A stretch of 64,000 nt of DNA, taken from JAWSVE01 sp050789445 (GTDB lineage: Bacteria; Pseudomonadota; Gammaproteobacteria; Pseudomonadales; Cellvibrionaceae). Location of the stretch: the NCBI GenBank assembly GCA_050789445.1, contig JAILXR010000001.1, positions 1,054,001-1,118,000 of the forward strand. The letters are read 5' to 3'. Each line of letters begins with the position of its first letter. Position 1 is the first letter of the stretch. A model generated the notes under the pieces. The model was not told the origin of the DNA and ran no database searches. It was given only the letters and a program-made list of their open reading frames with translations. The position numbers and the translations under genes were made by a program. Below are positions 18,499-27,566 of the stretch, piece after piece.

Positions 18499-18801
18499 AT
18501 GACATTACATATAATAAACAGCCTTTCTGACAACGATATTCACGTTGAACGATGTATTAATTGTGCAGTTAATGGCGACGTCATACTATTCTTGTCTGCT
18601 AGAAATGTACTCACTAAGAAACCACTAAAAACAGAAGCTTTAGATAAAGCTGCACTCAAAAAGATTAAAACTTATTTATTAACAAACGAAGAGACTAACG
18701 ATATTCTAGTTGATCCATCATTAAAAAATATAACATTCATAGAATACAAAGAGTTTGTAGCACTCTCAATCAAACATGAGAAATCCATAACTTGGTTTTA
18801 A
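18499..18801 (+). CDS. tusB: Sulfurtransferase complex subunit TusB
   Basis: DsrH-like subunit, 100 aa (MTLHIINSLSDNDIHVERCINCAVNGDVILFLSARNVL), the third member of the TusBCD complex. The end EYKEFVALSIKHEKSITWF matches the family's C terminus. In Pseudomonas tusE (dsrC-like) follows; here the next gene is on the other strand and no tusE is present nearby. Confidence 0.88.
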   Translation: MTLHIINSLSDNDIHVERCINCAVNGDVILFLSARNVLTKKPLKTEALDKAALKKIKTYLLTNEETNDILVDPSLKNITFIEYKEFVALSIKHEKSITWF

Positions 18802-18806
18802 AAAAA

Positions 18807-19502
18807 TCATGGCTTTGAATCACATGTTCTAGGGCTTAAAGAAAAACGCTCCAAACCACTAACAATAAAAATTTCTTCCTGTGAACCCTCTTCCTCCAAT
18901 TGATTATCTAGCGCAATATCAACCAATTGATAATAAACATTTCGATTAATTAAACCTTTTAAGTTATCTCTCACAATCACAAAAGGAAACAGCTCCTCCT
19001 TAACGCCCTCAACCTTTTCAACCCAGATGGGATGCTCTGAATCGACGAACACTTTATCGTCACTATTTGTTGTTAAGCATAAAACAGGTGATAGCTCACC
19101 TGTTTTATAATTCGATCGAACTTTATCAGCCCCTCCATTCTTCATTAGTTCACAAGATACTATGACAAACGGAGCACAATCCACCTGAATTTTCCATTTC
19201 TCTACAGGAGTCACCAAATAATATTCATCCTCTTCTTTTTTCAAAATAGAGGAAAATAATTTAACGAGTGTATCACGCCGAATCTCAACGCCTTCATGAA
19301 ACCATTTTCCATCCATAGCAATACGAATATCGATATCACCACTCAATGGTGGGTTCCATAAGTTTACTGGCGGTAGCTTTTGTGGAAACTGCTTTTTTAA
19401 CTCTGCTGCAAAAGTAATTACATCGGACATGAGAGGATTCTCTTTTAACAAAGGGAGATAAGAACTAAAAGAATGAGAAGAGAGACCTTCTAACCTAGTC
19501 AT
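18807..19502 (-). CDS. DUF1285 domain protein
   Basis: 231-aa cytoplasmic protein of the DUF1285 family. The conserved core is DIDIRIAMDGKWFHEGVEIRRDTLVKLFSSILKKEEDEYYLVTPVEKWKIQVDCAPFVI, followed by a second domain with FPFVIVRDNLKGLINRNVYYQLVDIAL. The function is not established in any organism I know. The start is uncertain: ATGs lie at 19502 and at 19430 (MSDVITFAAEL), the latter closer to typical length. It converges on tusB with a gap of 5 bp. Confidence 0.75.
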   Translation of the reverse strand: MTRLEGLSSHSFSSYLPLLKENPLMSDVITFAAELKKQFPQKLPPVNLWNPPLSGDIDIRIAMDGKWFHEGVEIRRDTLVKLFSSILKKEEDEYYLVTPVEKWKIQVDCAPFVIVSCELMKNGGADKVRSNYKTGELSPVLCLTTNSDDKVFVDSEHPIWVEKVEGVKEELFPFVIVRDNLKGLINRNVYYQLVDIALDNQLEEEGSQEEIFIVSGLERFSLSPRTCDSKP

Positions 19503-19566
19503 CTAAACAGTGAGAATAGCGTTAGCGTCAAGGTTCAGCAATAATTTTATGCTAGGTTTTATTAGA

Positions 19567-20163
19567 TTAGTATTTTGCCATTAAGCGTTTTGCATATTTT
19601 TGCATTGCTTTTTCGATTAAATCATTACTTTGATTTTCAGTAAATTGAACAGGAGTACTTCGTCCTTTTATTTGAGTGCTATCAATAAATGTCTTTGAAT
19701 TAACATCCCAAACACTAACCTGAATCCAAACTCTATCTAAACCAATCGCGGCTAATGATTCATAATCATCAACAATCTCATTAAAACTAGATTTTTGCTC
19801 ACTCTGAAGAACAATTTTTGGATAAATTAAAAAATCAGATTCCATTTGCCTAGCTTGTTCTAGTGCCGAAGAAACAGATACCGCAATCAATCCTACGTGA
19901 ACTTCAGGAATATATAATTCTAATTGCTGTCCGAGTAAATGACTCATAATAGGAGAAAAAGGTGATGCGACTACATTATTAGCAACCGCAACATACACGT
20001 TAGAATTTATAGGTAGGTTTATTCCTCTTCTCTCATTAAAAACATACTGATCATTAATCTGTAGCATATCAATAATTTTTCCAGTGGCTTGCAGCGAATA
20101 CTGAGACGTGCATCCACATAGCAACACAAGCGATAACAAAATATACGGATTATACTTCGACAT
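19567..20163 (-). CDS. Lipoprotein, probable DUF4823 family
   Basis: 198-aa secreted lipoprotein. The signal peptide YNPYILLSLVLLCGC carries a lipobox with Cys18. The mature part has the DUF4823-like blocks NVYVAVANNV, DFLIYPKIVLQ and the C-terminal RVWIQVSVWDVNSKTFIDSTQIKGRS. It is likely an outer-membrane periplasmic-facing lipoprotein; its role is unknown. Reads in the same direction as the DUF1285 gene and TetR gene. Confidence 0.7.
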   Translation of the reverse strand: MSKYNPYILLSLVLLCGCTSQYSLQATGKIIDMLQINDQYVFNERRGINLPINSNVYVAVANNVVASPFSPIMSHLLGQQLELYIPEVHVGLIAVSVSSALEQARQMESDFLIYPKIVLQSEQKSSFNEIVDDYESLAAIGLDRVWIQVSVWDVNSKTFIDSTQIKGRSTPVQFTENQSNDLIEKAMQKYAKRLMAKY

Positions 20164-20328
20164 AAATAGCTCTCCTCTCTCTTTTATCGGCTAGAAGAGA
20201 AGAATATTTAATTCAAATGATGTGTATTCCAAAGATACAAATAAAGAAGAAACGATCAGAAAGAATTCAAGGAGGAACAAAAGCACGCGACTACATTTAA
20301 TCACATACTTTTGCTGACTTTAAAACGA

Positions 20329-20955
20329 TTAAGAAATCTTTTTATTTCCCATATGAACACCCACCTCCATAATAAACCGCATGAGGCCATCAACATCCTC
20401 GTCAATGCGAGCGAATGATTTTGAGTGAAATAACTCCACAGCGCCTTGAGTCAGAGCCCAATAGGTATAGTAGTAGTAATGTGGAGGTACATTTTGTAAA
20501 AAGCCCTCTTGTACTCGCTTTGTAAAGACATCATTCATTGACTCAAAAATATCATTGCGCATTTTATGTAGCTCAACAATCATCTCTGGAGCCTGCTTTA
20601 AGGCAATGATCTTTTCTTCTAAGCGTTGAAATAAGCGATCCTTAGTTGGATCAGACATACGAGACTCGAAATAAGCACGAGCTGGAGCTGCATAATTCCC
20701 TTTCTCAGCCTCCTTAATTGCATCCTTCAAACTCTCCGCAAGCTGACGTTCGTAATCAAACAAAAGCTGCATGTAGATTTCTACTTTAGAGGTAAAGTGT
20801 TTGTAAATTGTCCCTTTTCCAATATCTACATGATTAGCAATTTGCTCTACAGTCACTGTTTCTTCGCCATACTGTAATAACAATTCAAGCGCAGCATCTA
20901 AGATACGTTGCTCACGCTGACGGAACTTTTCAATTTTTCGCTGTGTTTTTTCCAT
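20329..20955 (-). CDS. TetR/AcrR family transcriptional regulator
   Basis: 208-aa dimeric repressor. The N-terminal helix-turn-helix is plain: RILDAALELLLQYGEETVTVEQIANHVDIGKGTIYKHFTSKVEIYMQLLFDYE (about residues 16-68). The C-terminal all-helical domain is a ligand-binding/dimer domain of unknown ligand. A GAGGCAGG sequence precedes the ATG. No efflux or metabolic gene is adjacent, so the target is unclear; a TetR gene occurs near tatD/DUF1285 in Pseudomonas as well. Confidence 0.9.
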   Translation of the reverse strand: MEKTQRKIEKFRQREQRILDAALELLLQYGEETVTVEQIANHVDIGKGTIYKHFTSKVEIYMQLLFDYERQLAESLKDAIKEAEKGNYAAPARAYFESRMSDPTKDRLFQRLEEKIIALKQAPEMIVELHKMRNDIFESMNDVFTKRVQEGFLQNVPPHYYYYTYWALTQGAVELFHSKSFARIDEDVDGLMRFIMEVGVHMGNKKIS

Positions 20956-21473
20956 CGGAACCTGCCTCTTAATTGATTCGGCACTTGCTAAAAAACGTAT
21001 ACTCTAAAATTTGAGCCTGTAAATGCCGATATTATTTTCATTCTAGTAGCAGAACTAGCTATCCACATATTTTTTGTATGAATACGCGCCACTTTATTGC
21101 CCTGTTATTGATTTATTGAATTCAATTCTTCCCTATCCTTTTTCAGTCTTCGCTCCATCGCATGCGAACACTGACAACTTAGACAAGAGTACCAGATCAC
21201 AAGAAACCAAATAAAATGACTAGGACTCATAGTTCGGTAATGAATTTATCACTTCGTTGAGTCATATAGCAACTGCCAATATGGCATAGATCAGGTTAAA
21301 TCCATAACCTGAAACAATATATTGTATGCGTAGATTACATTACGATAATAAGAAATGCTGATCAGCTCTAACGAGACAAACGAAAACCAACAAGATAAGC
21401 TCATCTAGTTGGGCGCCAGTAGAAATTAAGGAATGAAGCAAAAGAAATGCACAAATTAGTATTTGCAGCTCTT
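20956..21473. other. Intergenic, 518 bp, nothing clear
   Basis: No open frame with coding character, no strong hairpin and no tRNA were seen. The part near 20956 presumably holds the TetR promoter and operator, but no palindrome could be singled out. Confidence 0.5.
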
Positions 21474-22169
21474 TTAGAATTGAAGTGCCTTGGGATTATC
21501 AAGGTCATTAATAACTTTCCAAATACCCCCGCCATCCACTATTTTCGATTCCCATTCAGCTATCCGAGATTGATATTCAATTGGATCTAGATTATCAGAC
21601 CGAAGCTTAGTGACGTTTAATGCACGAACAGTAAAACCACTCAAAGAATAATCATACCTTCGTTGAAAATCTTCAGGTAAATCTTCTTTCATATCGGAAA
21701 AAATTAATATGTGTCGTTCACCAACATCAGCCTCATTTAAAAATTGAATCGCTTGCAACAATCCACCAGAAATATCTGTGTAAGCGCTACTCTTGGCATC
21801 GTTAACAAACTTTTCAATAATGGTAGCAAATTCTCGTTTTTGTTTATTGGCAGTTGACGGTCGACTATCAAGGGTGAGTTTAGCTACAACATCTTTTTCA
21901 CTAAAACTATCACTATCTATTCTAGCTACAGTAAACACATCACCGGATTCTAAATTAGACAGTAAATAGTTAATAATTTGTTGCGCTTTTTCCAATTCTT
22001 CTGTGTAGGTACCGGATGTATCCAATAGTAAATAAACGCCTCGGTGATAATTTTTATCATCTTTAAATTCACACCCCAACAACATCGACAAACACATCAT
22101 CATTATCAGATAGATTTTGGTGTCAGAGAAGAAAGTAAATTTATACAGATTATTTATTTTTTTTAGCAT
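21474..22169 (-). CDS. vWA-domain lipoprotein
   Basis: About 231 aa from the ATG at 22167-22169 (a TTG lies six bases earlier). A membrane segment ends in the lipobox CLSMLLGC, so the protein is probably a lipoprotein. A von Willebrand A domain follows: GVYLLLDTSGTYTEEL holds a MIDAS-like DxSxT, and later DISGGLLQAIQFLN and HILIFSDMKEDL fit the second and third metal-binding loops. It directly follows the multi-helix membrane protein (9-nt gap), so the pair is one operon. Function unknown; vWA proteins usually mediate metal-dependent protein contacts. Confidence 0.72.
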   Translation of the reverse strand: MLKKINNLYKFTFFSDTKIYLIMMMCLSMLLGCEFKDDKNYHRGVYLLLDTSGTYTEELEKAQQIINYLLSNLESGDVFTVARIDSDSFSEKDVVAKLTLDSRPSTANKQKREFATIIEKFVNDAKSSAYTDISGGLLQAIQFLNEADVGERHILIFSDMKEDLPEDFQRRYDYSLSGFTVRALNVTKLRSDNLDPIEYQSRIAEWESKIVDGGGIWKVINDLDNPKALQF

Positions 22170-22178
22170 AAACAATAT

Positions 22179-23615
22179 TTACAACGCCTTATCGAAATCT
22201 TTTTCTGTGCTAACTGGTGAAATTTCAGAAACACTTGTTTCATCTACTGATTTATTAAACCAAAACGACTCAACCCATAAGGGTACTAAAATTATAATGT
22301 CATACACATGAATAAGGATCTTCGCCATATGTCGAATAGCATTCGCAAAAATTCTCATGGAGACTGATAGCAACCGTAAAATAAATTCCAACAACATCCC
22401 AATCACTGTTCTACCTGTATGAAACAAATATTCTAAAGGGATAGCAATAACAGCAAGGACGAGAGGAATGAAAAACCCCATTCCCATATTGACAGCCAGA
22501 GTAACCCAAGATACATCACTATTTGTGCCTGTTAAATCGGCTCTTAATGCGTAGTTATCTGCTTGTAGGTAGTCTCTTAAGAAGGCTAAGCTAGCTTCCA
22601 TAAGTGCAAAAACAAGCAATATAAAGCCTACGATCCAGACTCCTCGTATGCGCATCCGGTCATCCATTGAAGCGACTAATGGAAACAAACGCGTTATATG
22701 CAACGCCTCCATTAAGAATATCCCTAAAGTAATTTCAAGTAAGATCAATACAAAAGCAGCCACTTCCGATACCCTAATACCTAAAATTCGATTCGATGCG
22801 TCAACCATTTCACGCATAGGGTATTCAATTAATTGGAAGTTAACAAAGGCGCCGGCGACAGCAATGGCCAAAACAACAAGAGCGATAACAAATTGAGTAA
22901 GTTGCGAAGCTTTTAACGCCCTTTCTGCTTTATTTGATCCGCTGCAAATTTCTTCGAACTCAGCCATTTTTTGATCAATAGTATGGCTGCGCTTCACCAT
23001 TTCTTGAAGGTGTGTGCCCACTTGATCAACCTTATTCGAAAGCTTTCTCCAATAAGGAGCCATTCCTTTTAATATTGAGTGTCGCTCACCGATACTTTTC
23101 CGATAATTCTGTAGCACATCCCTGTGTTGCTCTTCAGCAACGCTTAATATCTTTTCCGTTAAATCTGTTCCATTTTCTTTCAATTCTAACTTCGCAATGG
23201 ATTCAACGGCTTTAATCCATTCCGGAGCGGGAACCGGTACCTCTCCAGATTTTTCGTAATCTTCATTAATTGCAGTTACTTGCTCTTGTATTTTTCGTTG
23301 TAACTGAGGATAGCCACCAAGGTCGCGCTCAACAAACTTATTAATTCGAAAAAATTCTCGATTCAACTCGCGCTCAACTTGATCTTTGCCTAAAGCAATC
23401 AGCACTTCATGGTTACGTTCTTTTAATTTTTTTTCGGCCACAGAAATAGAACGAGCAGCTAAACGCAAGGTTGAATAACACAAAGCAAACACACTATTAA
23501 TCAAACCATGTGCACTGCGCCTTGCCATATACAAAACAACAACAATAAGAATGAATGTCACCAAACTCACAATCCAAGATGCAGTGTTCGGAAAAAGTGC
23601 AAAATAATCATTCAT
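22179..23615 (-). CDS. Multi-pass membrane protein with coiled-coil, partner of vWA lipoprotein
   Basis: 478-aa protein of unknown family. One N-terminal helix (about residues 12-32) is followed by a roughly 190-residue charged, coiled-coil-like region (RNHEVLIALGKDQVERELNREFFRINKF onward), and then four or five further helices between 235 and 440. The C-terminal tail (VDETSVSEISPVSTEKDFDKAL) is hydrophilic. It is the first gene of a two-gene run with the vWA lipoprotein, divergent from the vWA/J-domain pair about 860 bp away. This arrangement suggests an envelope complex; no specific function is claimed. Confidence 0.65.
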   Translation of the reverse strand: MNDYFALFPNTASWIVSLVTFILIVVVLYMARRSAHGLINSVFALCYSTLRLAARSISVAEKKLKERNHEVLIALGKDQVERELNREFFRINKFVERDLGGYPQLQRKIQEQVTAINEDYEKSGEVPVPAPEWIKAVESIAKLELKENGTDLTEKILSVAEEQHRDVLQNYRKSIGERHSILKGMAPYWRKLSNKVDQVGTHLQEMVKRSHTIDQKMAEFEEICSGSNKAERALKASQLTQFVIALVVLAIAVAGAFVNFQLIEYPMREMVDASNRILGIRVSEVAAFVLILLEITLGIFLMEALHITRLFPLVASMDDRMRIRGVWIVGFILLVFALMEASLAFLRDYLQADNYALRADLTGTNSDVSWVTLAVNMGMGFFIPLVLAVIAIPLEYLFHTGRTVIGMLLEFILRLLSVSMRIFANAIRHMAKILIHVYDIIILVPLWVESFWFNKSVDETSVSEISPVSTEKDFDKAL

Positions 23616-23999
23616 AACATATGTCCTGCTTCTCTAAAAATTTATCGATCGATACTAAAAAATACAAAAATGCCTCTGCAGATATTTAAATCATTTTGAG
23701 AAACGTGCCCCAAAAACTCAGAAAGAACCAAAGCGACTCTACCAAAGATTTATAAGGCAAACCGTGCCGATCATCACGAGAGTCGTGGGAGCTTATGTAA
23801 ATTTTTAGGGGGTGTCTACTAGTCAGCTTAGACGGCTAATATTCAACCTAAAAGCCCTATAAATCCTCATTAATCCTATTTACGAGGACAACTTTTATAG
23901 CAAAATGCCTAATAAGACACCATTAACGCCAAGATATATCATTATAAACCTACTACCTTCGGTCGCTATCACCAATCGGTTTAAAAAGCAGATGTGTGG

Positions 24000-24183
24000 T
24001 AGTGGAACTTTGGCCAATCTATACGATACTAAATAGTAGCTGATGTCATTGACCTCCCCCCCCGAATGTTGATGGTGTCAGTTGATCATGTGAATGATCA
24101 GAAATGTAAAGCTTTATTCCTTTATGTTTCACTCCTAATGGTCTTAACCCGACGTTCTCCCCCCAGATCGTCGGGTTTTTTTT
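24000..24183 (+). ncRNA. Possible small RNA in the 23.6-24.5 kb gap
   Basis: The 858-bp gap between divergent genes has no convincing ORF, but carries an isolated plus-strand intrinsic terminator: stem aacccgacg (24146-24154) / cgtcgggtt (24169-24177) followed by eight or more T. No upstream gene needs it. Just before it is a perfect hairpin tgatcat-gtga-atgatca (24083-24100). Hairpin plus terminator is the layout of a bacterial sRNA. The 5' end and promoter are not clear; the start given is only approximate. The rest of the gap shows nothing. Confidence 0.4.
24146..24183 (+). terminator. Orphan intrinsic terminator
   Basis: 9-bp GC-rich perfect stem, 14-nt loop, long T tract. No protein gene ends upstream on this strand. 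Confidence 0.85.
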
Positions 24184-24473
24184 ATCTTAAAGCTCCCTGC
24201 AATCCCTTTCTTTCATTCAAAACAGAGAATTCTCAGTACTATTGGCTAACTAGAATCTCAATCAAAAATTAGACCTGCTAATTTCTAGCCTCTTTATAAA
24301 TATATCGTTATTATCTAAGCAGCCCCTATTGATAACAATTGGTTTAACATAAAAAAATCGTCAATTTAAACCATTCAAAAAACTAAGCGTTGAACGACAG
24401 GTTGGCGAGATAATTATGAGTTAATGGAAATCGATGAGCCCCGAATTCGTTTAATAGAGAACTGATTACAATC

Positions 24474-25211
24474 GTGACCGACAATAAAGATTCCAAAAAA
24501 TTACAAAAATCTTCTCGACAAGATATTAATGCCTTCCTCGGGAAGGTAAATCAACTGTCTACGAAGCCTCAACAAAAACGAGGCAGATTAATTTTTGCCA
24601 TCGATGCAACTGCCAGCCGACAACCTACGTGGGACACCGCATGTCATATACAAAGTGATATGTTTTCTTCAACAACGCTATTAGGCGGCATTGAAACACA
24701 ACTGTGTTATTACAAGGGGTTTAATGAGTTTTACGCATCACCTTGGATCAATCAAACAAGCCAATTACAAAAACTCATGTCATCCGTGTCGTGTGCAGCG
24801 GGGCATACTCAAATCACCAAAATACTGAATCATGGTTTAATAGAAAACAAAAAAAGTAAAATAAAAGGTATCGTTTTTATTGGCGACACAATAGAAGAGT
24901 CGGCTGATAACTTATGTAATATTGCGGGACAACTTGGCCTTCAATCTGTACCGGTGTTTATATTTCATGAAAAAAGTAACGCTGGATTTCACATCAATCC
25001 GAATGCTGTTCCTAATGAGGAAAATGTATTCAGGCAAATTGCAAGACTAAGCGGCGGTGCTTACTGTCCATTTGATTTAAGCAGTGCAAAAACGCTTGGA
25101 GAGTTATTGAGTGCTGTTGCCGTTTATGCGTCAGGAGGTCGAAAAGCATTAATTAAGCTCAAAGAGGAATCCTCTAATGCTGCCCAGTTACTACTGGACC
25201 AATTAAAGTGA
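24474..25211 (+). CDS. vWA-like domain protein (cytoplasmic)
   Basis: 245 aa, GTG start at 24474. RLIFAIDATASRQPTWDTACHIQSDMF shows a variant MIDAS (DxTxS instead of DxSxS), and GIVFIGDTIEES carries the third acidic loop. No signal peptide or membrane helix. The next gene, a J-domain membrane protein, begins 36 bp downstream, so the two are probably one operon. Function unknown: it may be an adaptor for the J-protein. Low similarity to the vWA lipoprotein across the gap apart from the fold. Confidence 0.7.
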   Translation: MTDNKDSKKLQKSSRQDINAFLGKVNQLSTKPQQKRGRLIFAIDATASRQPTWDTACHIQSDMFSSTTLLGGIETQLCYYKGFNEFYASPWINQTSQLQKLMSSVSCAAGHTQITKILNHGLIENKKSKIKGIVFIGDTIEESADNLCNIAGQLGLQSVPVFIFHEKSNAGFHINPNAVPNEENVFRQIARLSGGAYCPFDLSSAKTLGELLSAVAVYASGGRKALIKLKEESSNAAQLLLDQLK

Positions 25212-25247
25212 ATAAACAATTATCAATATTAATTTAGGAACTCATTA

Positions 25248-26027
25248 ATGATTATTCGAGTTATCCTAGCCATCGCCTGCATTGCAATACTCAGCTTTGG
25301 CTTTAGCTTTTTAAAAGAATACTTAAAGAAAAAGCCGAAACAGCAACAAAAGAATCTGTTATTTAAATTCGGTTTTATCGCTTTAACAGGCGTTTTACTG
25401 ATTCTTATAGCCACAGGACGAGTTCACTGGATTAGTGCAATCTTTGCTGCTTTTATTCCTGTAGCAAAATATTTTTTTCCCATACTTCTTCGTCTACTTC
25501 CAGGCTTATTGCCACTGTACAAAAACTTTAAAAATTCTCAATCTTCAAAAAATATGTTTACGGGAAATACTGGAAACACATCATCCGTGCAAACCGATTA
25601 TTTAAAACTTATTCTTGACCACGACACAGGCGATATTTCAGGAGACATATTAACAGGACCGTTTAGTGGAAGTAATTTAGGCCTCTTAGATAAAGCTAAC
25701 ATCAAAGAATTACTCAAATATTATTCTGAACATGATCAAGAATCCCATCAATTACTACTGGCTTATGCAGAGAGACGCTTTAGCGAAGACGATTTCGAAG
25801 ATCTGAATCAACGCAATACAGGAGAAAATCATTCAAGAAAAACACAATCATCTTCTGACATGACGAGAAAAGAAGCGCTTGATATATTAGGTTTAGACGA
25901 ATCAGCCACAGAAGAAGAGATCATTTCTGCTCATAAAAAACTCATGCAGAAAATGCATCCAGACCGAGGTGGTAGCAACTATCTTGCTGCTAAAATAAAT
26001 GAAGCAAAAGACCATTTAATGCAATAA
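25248..26027 (+). CDS. Membrane-anchored J-domain protein (type III DnaJ-like)
   Basis: 259 aa. Two or three membrane segments near the N terminus (residues 3-22, about 44-62 and 65-90) anchor a cytoplasmic part whose last 55 residues are a J domain: EALDILGLDESATEEEIISAHKKLMQKMHPDRGGSNYLAAKINEAKDHL, with an intact HPD tripeptide. This layout resembles Pam18/DjlA-C type co-chaperones that recruit DnaK to the membrane. AGGAAC lies before the ATG. Partnered with the upstream vWA gene. It converges on cmoM with a 16-bp gap. Confidence 0.85.
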   Translation: MIIRVILAIACIAILSFGFSFLKEYLKKKPKQQQKNLLFKFGFIALTGVLLILIATGRVHWISAIFAAFIPVAKYFFPILLRLLPGLLPLYKNFKNSQSSKNMFTGNTGNTSSVQTDYLKLILDHDTGDISGDILTGPFSGSNLGLLDKANIKELLKYYSEHDQESHQLLLAYAERRFSEDDFEDLNQRNTGENHSRKTQSSSDMTRKEALDILGLDESATEEEIISAHKKLMQKMHPDRGGSNYLAAKINEAKDHLMQ

Positions 26028-26043
26028 TTGCTAAAAGAACACG

Positions 26044-26814
26044 CTATTGTTTTTGCACCAATAAATGAATGTAGCGTCCCAAATGTTTAAATGGATTTTT
26101 TCGTGAATACCGAATCTCCATTTCTTTAAGGGAATTCATATCACGCGCTCGATCTTTTGCGTCAAGAATATAATCATGAAAAACTCGAATTCCACTTTCA
26201 CAAATTACATTTACGCCTAAGCTATCCATCCACCGATTCACAATCTCAGGTTGCAAAGGCCCTGTGGGCGTTAAACTACCGCTTGCTCCTTGCCAGCTTT
26301 CCGTTTTTAATCGTTTAAAATTAGTTCTCAATAAATTTTTATACACTAAACCATGGACATTGTAATAGGTCAGGGATAAAAACCCCTCAGGCTTTACACT
26401 GTTTAAACACGCCTCGATAATTTTAAGAGGATCATCAACCCATTCAAGTACCGCATGGCAAGAAAGCAGATCAAACGCTTCTTTGTTTTCGTCAGTCACT
26501 TTTTCTATAGTCTGATTAAGTAGAGTAACTTTATTTGATAGCTGTTGTTCATTAATGGCTTCCGACGCTAGAGACAGCATCTTTTTTGAAATATCACACA
26601 ATAGAACTTGGTGTCCTAGTGAAGCAAAATAACAAGCCGTTTGTCCTAATCCACCGCCAGCATCAAAAATATTAAGTTCTTTTTCTCGATCATACAGAGG
26701 CAAAAACTCTTGATAATCCCTCTTTAAGATATCCTGTCGGATATCCCCTTTTGATGCGGAGTATACTTTTCTTTTAAAGCGATCAGCTAAATCATCAAAA
26801 TTTCTATCGGCCAT
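26044..26814 (-). CDS. cmoM: tRNA 5-carboxymethoxyuridine methyltransferase
   Basis: SAM-dependent methyltransferase that methylates cmo5U34 to mcmo5U34 in certain tRNAs. 256 aa. Motif I IFDAGGGLGQTACYFASLGHQVLLCDIS and the family-specific CHAVLEWVDDP and PTGPLQPE...WMDSLG..V are visible, as are GIRVFHDYI and the PFKHLGRYIHLL tail. It is separated by about 6 kb from cmoA/cmoB of the same pathway. Confidence 0.9.
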   Translation of the reverse strand: MADRNFDDLADRFKRKVYSASKGDIRQDILKRDYQEFLPLYDREKELNIFDAGGGLGQTACYFASLGHQVLLCDISKKMLSLASEAINEQQLSNKVTLLNQTIEKVTDENKEAFDLLSCHAVLEWVDDPLKIIEACLNSVKPEGFLSLTYYNVHGLVYKNLLRTNFKRLKTESWQGASGSLTPTGPLQPEIVNRWMDSLGVNVICESGIRVFHDYILDAKDRARDMNSLKEMEIRYSRKNPFKHLGRYIHLLVQKQ

Positions 26815-27031
26815 TTCTTTTTAATTTTCTCACTCTTAAGATATGATGCACGAATCATTCAATATACATAATGAACTTTAAGTCCACCAACAACTTTTCA
26901 ACATGCTGTTTACTAGTTACTCTTGGCTATTATCTAGAACAACTAAAACAACTAGACAAATAACATTCGGATTGTAACAGTTGATTTACGCTTACTGAAT
27001 ACAATCCGCTTTAACTTAGCTAACCAATATC

Positions 27032-27382
27032 ATGCCAACAACGTCTCCGAACGACCCTCTCGTTTCCATCGGCAAAGAAACATCCTTGCCCAATGATGAA
27101 AATCAAAAGCCGCTACAATACTGGGTTGTCTATATCATTCAAACTGTTTCCGGTCGCCTATACACGGGGATCACAAACAATATGCAACGTCGCTGGGAAG
27201 CTCACATAACCGGTAAAGGAGGTGCTAAGTTTTTTAGGCGCGACAAGCCTAAACAACTTCTTTTTCAAGAACGCGCAGAAAACAGAAGCACTGCCAGTAA
27301 AAGAGAACATGCGATCAAACAATTAACTCGTCAGCAAAAGTTTTTACTTATAAAAACTCAGTCTCCGTTACAAATATTGTGA
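27032..27382 (+). CDS. GIY-YIG domain protein (YhbQ-like)
   Basis: 116-aa single-domain GIY-YIG protein. YWVVYIIQTVSGRLYTGITNNMQRRWEAH holds the YVI..YTG(I) core with the catalytic Arg (RRWEAH), and GGAKFFRRDKPKQLLFQE plus SKREHAIKQLTRQQK complete the UvrC-like fold with the catalytic Glu. Members such as YhbQ have DNA-repair roles, but substrate is not known. Stands alone between cmoM and the M16 peptidase. Confidence 0.88.
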   Translation: MPTTSPNDPLVSIGKETSLPNDENQKPLQYWVVYIIQTVSGRLYTGITNNMQRRWEAHITGKGGAKFFRRDKPKQLLFQERAENRSTASKREHAIKQLTRQQKFLLIKTQSPLQIL

Positions 27383-27566
27383 TTTGCCGTCATTCTCAAA
27401 GCAACCTATTTAATCCATCCCATTTTCTTTATAATGAACCAAATTCTCGCTCGTGGATGCGTGTCCTCAACACATGAATTAGACTCGTAAAATGACAGTT
27501 TAAATCATCGTATACGTCGCACCATAAATTAGCCCTGTTATTACTTAAGAGAAACAGAAGATCTTT

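Noticed and set aside
24066..24272. Open frame of 68 aa in the 23.6-24.5 kb gap
   Set aside because: It runs straight through the strong intrinsic terminator at 24146-24183 and has no ribosome-binding site or coding character.
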